From NCBI GenBank assembly GCA_947486885.1, contig CANKVQ010000018.1, forward strand, positions 1 to 8,314: a stretch of DNA of 8,314 bases, in the 5' to 3' direction. This document shows positions 7,855 through 8,314 of this stretch, one piece after another. The stretch's first letter is position 1, and every line of letters begins with the position of its first letter. Both the position numbers and the translations under genes were made by a program. The notes beneath the pieces were generated by a model that saw nothing but the letters and a program-made list of their open reading frames with translations, had not been told where the DNA came from and did no database searches. Source of the stretch: a bacterium. Lineage in GTDB: Bacteria > Babelota > Babeliae > Babelales > JABDEC01.

Positions 7855-7869
7855 TTTGCGAGAGTCCTG
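7855..7869 (-). repeat. IS terminal inverted repeat, right
   Basis: TTTGCGAGAGTCCTG on the plus strand, the reverse complement of the left repeat with one mismatch. It directly abuts the TAGATT duplication. Confidence 0.92.
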
Positions 7870-7875
7870 TAGATT
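7870..7875. repeat. Target site duplication, right copy
   Basis: TAGATT, identical to 6703-6708 on the other side of the element. In the uninterrupted ancestor a single copy would have been followed by AAATC. Confidence 0.88.
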
Positions 7876-7916
7876 AAATCATTTAATTTAATCATAAAAT
7901 TCTATCCGTCCTCATA

Positions 7917-7932
7917 TAGTCAAATTTGACTA
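7917..7932. repeat. 16-bp perfect palindrome
   Basis: TAGTCAAATTTGACTA is its own reverse complement. It lies five bases beyond the stop of the minus-strand cysteine-rich gene. There is no clear T run on either side, so it may be a weak terminator or a binding site for a dimeric protein. The function is not determinable from sequence. Confidence 0.5.
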
Positions 7933-7936
7933 ATTA

Positions 7937-8167
7937 TTAGTGACAAAAATTAAAGATATTACATTCTCCACAGCAAGTATTAGGCCCAGTATAGTGGCAG
8001 TAGCTGCCATAACCATCACAACCACTTTTTGATTTTACAGCTGCTCTGGGAACTGCGACACTATTTGATTTTACAACTGTTTTGGGAGCTGGTTTAGCAA
8101 TTGCCCCAAATATAGTTACCGAACTAGTAAGATTCAGTATCACTAAAATAAATAATAATTTCTTCAT
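7937..8167 (-). CDS. Secreted six-cysteine mini-protein, knottin-like precursor
   Basis: Predicted exported precursor of 76 residues. I start at the ATG at 8167, which has AGAGG five bases upstream, rather than the in-frame TTG at 8185. A signal peptide (MKKLLFILVI onward) likely ends near residues 22-24. A basic, Pro- and Lys-containing spacer (25-49) is built of two imperfect 12-residue repeats, 25-36 and 37-48. The last 27 residues hold all six cysteines, C50, C57, C65, C66, C69 and C75, with spacing C-x6-C-x7-CC-x2-C-x5-C. This is the C-C-CC-C-C framework of inhibitor-cystine-knot peptides. A host-directed toxin or effector, a protease inhibitor, or an antibacterial peptide are all possible. 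I do not recognise a bacterial family. The protein stands alone, with no visible maturation enzyme or immunity gene in the window. Confidence 0.75.
   Translation of the reverse strand: MKKLLFILVILNLTSSVTIFGAIAKPAPKTVVKSNSVAVPRAAVKSKSGCDGYGSYCHYTGPNTCCGECNIFNFCH
8025..8096 (-). repeat. 36-bp imperfect tandem repeat within the cysteine-rich gene
   Basis: GATTTTACA recurs at 8031 and 8067, and the flanking sequence matches imperfectly at an offset of 36 bases. It encodes two 12-residue units, KPAPKTVVKSNS and VAVPRAAVKSKS, that form the spacer between signal peptide and cysteine module. Confidence 0.75.
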
Positions 8168-8197
8168 AATAACCTCTTTTATCAATTGAAAACTAGA

Positions 8198-8219
8198 AGA
8201 CTCTTTACCGTAAGGGTCT
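8198..8219 (+). other. Inverted repeat upstream of the cysteine-rich gene
   Basis: AGACTCTT (8198-8205) and AAGGGTCT (8212-8219) are complementary except for one position, which can be a G-U pair in plus-strand RNA, around a 6-base loop. It lies about 30 bases before the start codon, in the presumed leader or promoter of the minus-strand gene. It could be an operator or a leader structure. No convincing -35/-10 pair was found between here and the window end. Confidence 0.3.
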
Positions 8220-8314
8220 CACGTTTTCTTTCTTATTTGTAATAACAGCCTAGCAAATTGGTTAAACTAAACGCAATAGTTTCGAAAAAATTTGTCCGAT
8301 GACAGAGAAAGCTA

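Larger units (their letters stand above)
6709..7869 (-). mobile_element. IS4-family insertion sequence, 1161 bp, transposase inactivated
   Basis: The element is bounded by inverted repeats CAGGACTTTCGCAAA (6709-6723) and, read inward on the minus strand, CAGGACTCTCGCAAA (7869-7855), matching at 14 of 15 positions. It is flanked by the 6-bp duplication TAGATT. It holds one transposase gene on the minus strand whose stop codon begins next to the left repeat (6726-6724), leaving almost no spare sequence there. A hairpin sits in the transposase leader at the other end. The YREK signature of the transposase places it in the IS4 family in the broad sense. Both ends and the target duplication are intact, but the reading frame is broken, so the copy could move only if a transposase were supplied in trans. 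Confidence 0.93.

Noticed and set aside
7872..7893. GATTAAAT/ATTTAATC inverted repeat as a terminator
   Set aside because: The stem is almost all A-T, partly made of the target duplication, and is expected by chance in this composition.
7795..7924. Three AGTCAAA motifs as a regulatory iteron
   Set aside because: Two lie inside the IS and one outside it with irregular spacing, so a shared function is unlikely.
8239..8266. Minus-strand TTTAAC-16-TATTAC as promoter for the cysteine-rich gene
   Set aside because: The -35 match is poor and such pairs are common in AT-rich DNA, so I do not list it as a feature.
8299..8314. Plus-strand ATG (MTEKA) at the right edge as the start of a gene
   Set aside because: There is no ribosome binding site and only five codons are visible.
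1..8314. tRNA, rRNA or CRISPR array
   Set aside because: I scanned both strands by eye and saw no cloverleaf with a T-arm GTTCGA core, no rRNA-like sequence and no regularly spaced repeats.

Overview
The window is AT-rich and reads with the standard genetic code. It carries two ATP/ADP-translocase-type nucleotide transporters (NTT/Tlc family). These are characteristic of bacteria that live inside eukaryotic cells and take up host ATP or other nucleotides (Chlamydiae, Rickettsiales, Dependentiae/TM6 and similar). With small secreted proteins, a possible ankyrin-like protein and a decayed insertion sequence, this points to an obligate intracellular or endosymbiotic bacterium. My best guess is a Dependentiae-like lineage, but the window alone cannot fix the phylum.

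Layout. 1-303: no convincing complete gene, only an interrupted minus-strand reading frame at the left edge and a candidate promoter. 304-1644 (+) and 1757-3106 (-): two paralogous nucleotide transporters, tail to tail, separated by a hairpin that can terminate transcription from both sides. 3107-3365: divergent control region. 3366-5861 (+): complete Lon (LonA-type) ATP-dependent protease with a lysine-rich C-terminal extension. 5912-6346 (+): small secreted protein 50 bp behind lon, possibly ankyrin-like. 6347-6708 (+): frameshifted coding remnant. 6709-7869: an IS4-family insertion sequence of 1161 bp with 15-bp terminal inverted repeats and a 6-bp target duplication. Its transposase (-) is broken by a 4-bp tandem duplication. 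7937-8167 (-): a secreted 76-residue precursor ending in a six-cysteine module. 8168-8314: upstream region of that gene.

How the parts relate. The transporters would supply nucleotides or energy from the host, and Lon would handle protein quality control. The right half is an accessory region of small exported proteins and IS damage. The most interesting item is the terminal cysteine-rich protein. Its spacing C-x6-C-x7-CC-x2-C-x5-C matches the C-C-CC-C-C framework of inhibitor-cystine-knot peptides such as framework VI/VII conotoxins. It also has a precursor layout of signal peptide, basic Pro/Lys spacer and C-terminal knot. A secreted knottin-like effector or toxin in an intracellular bacterium would be unusual, but this is inferred from the pattern only.
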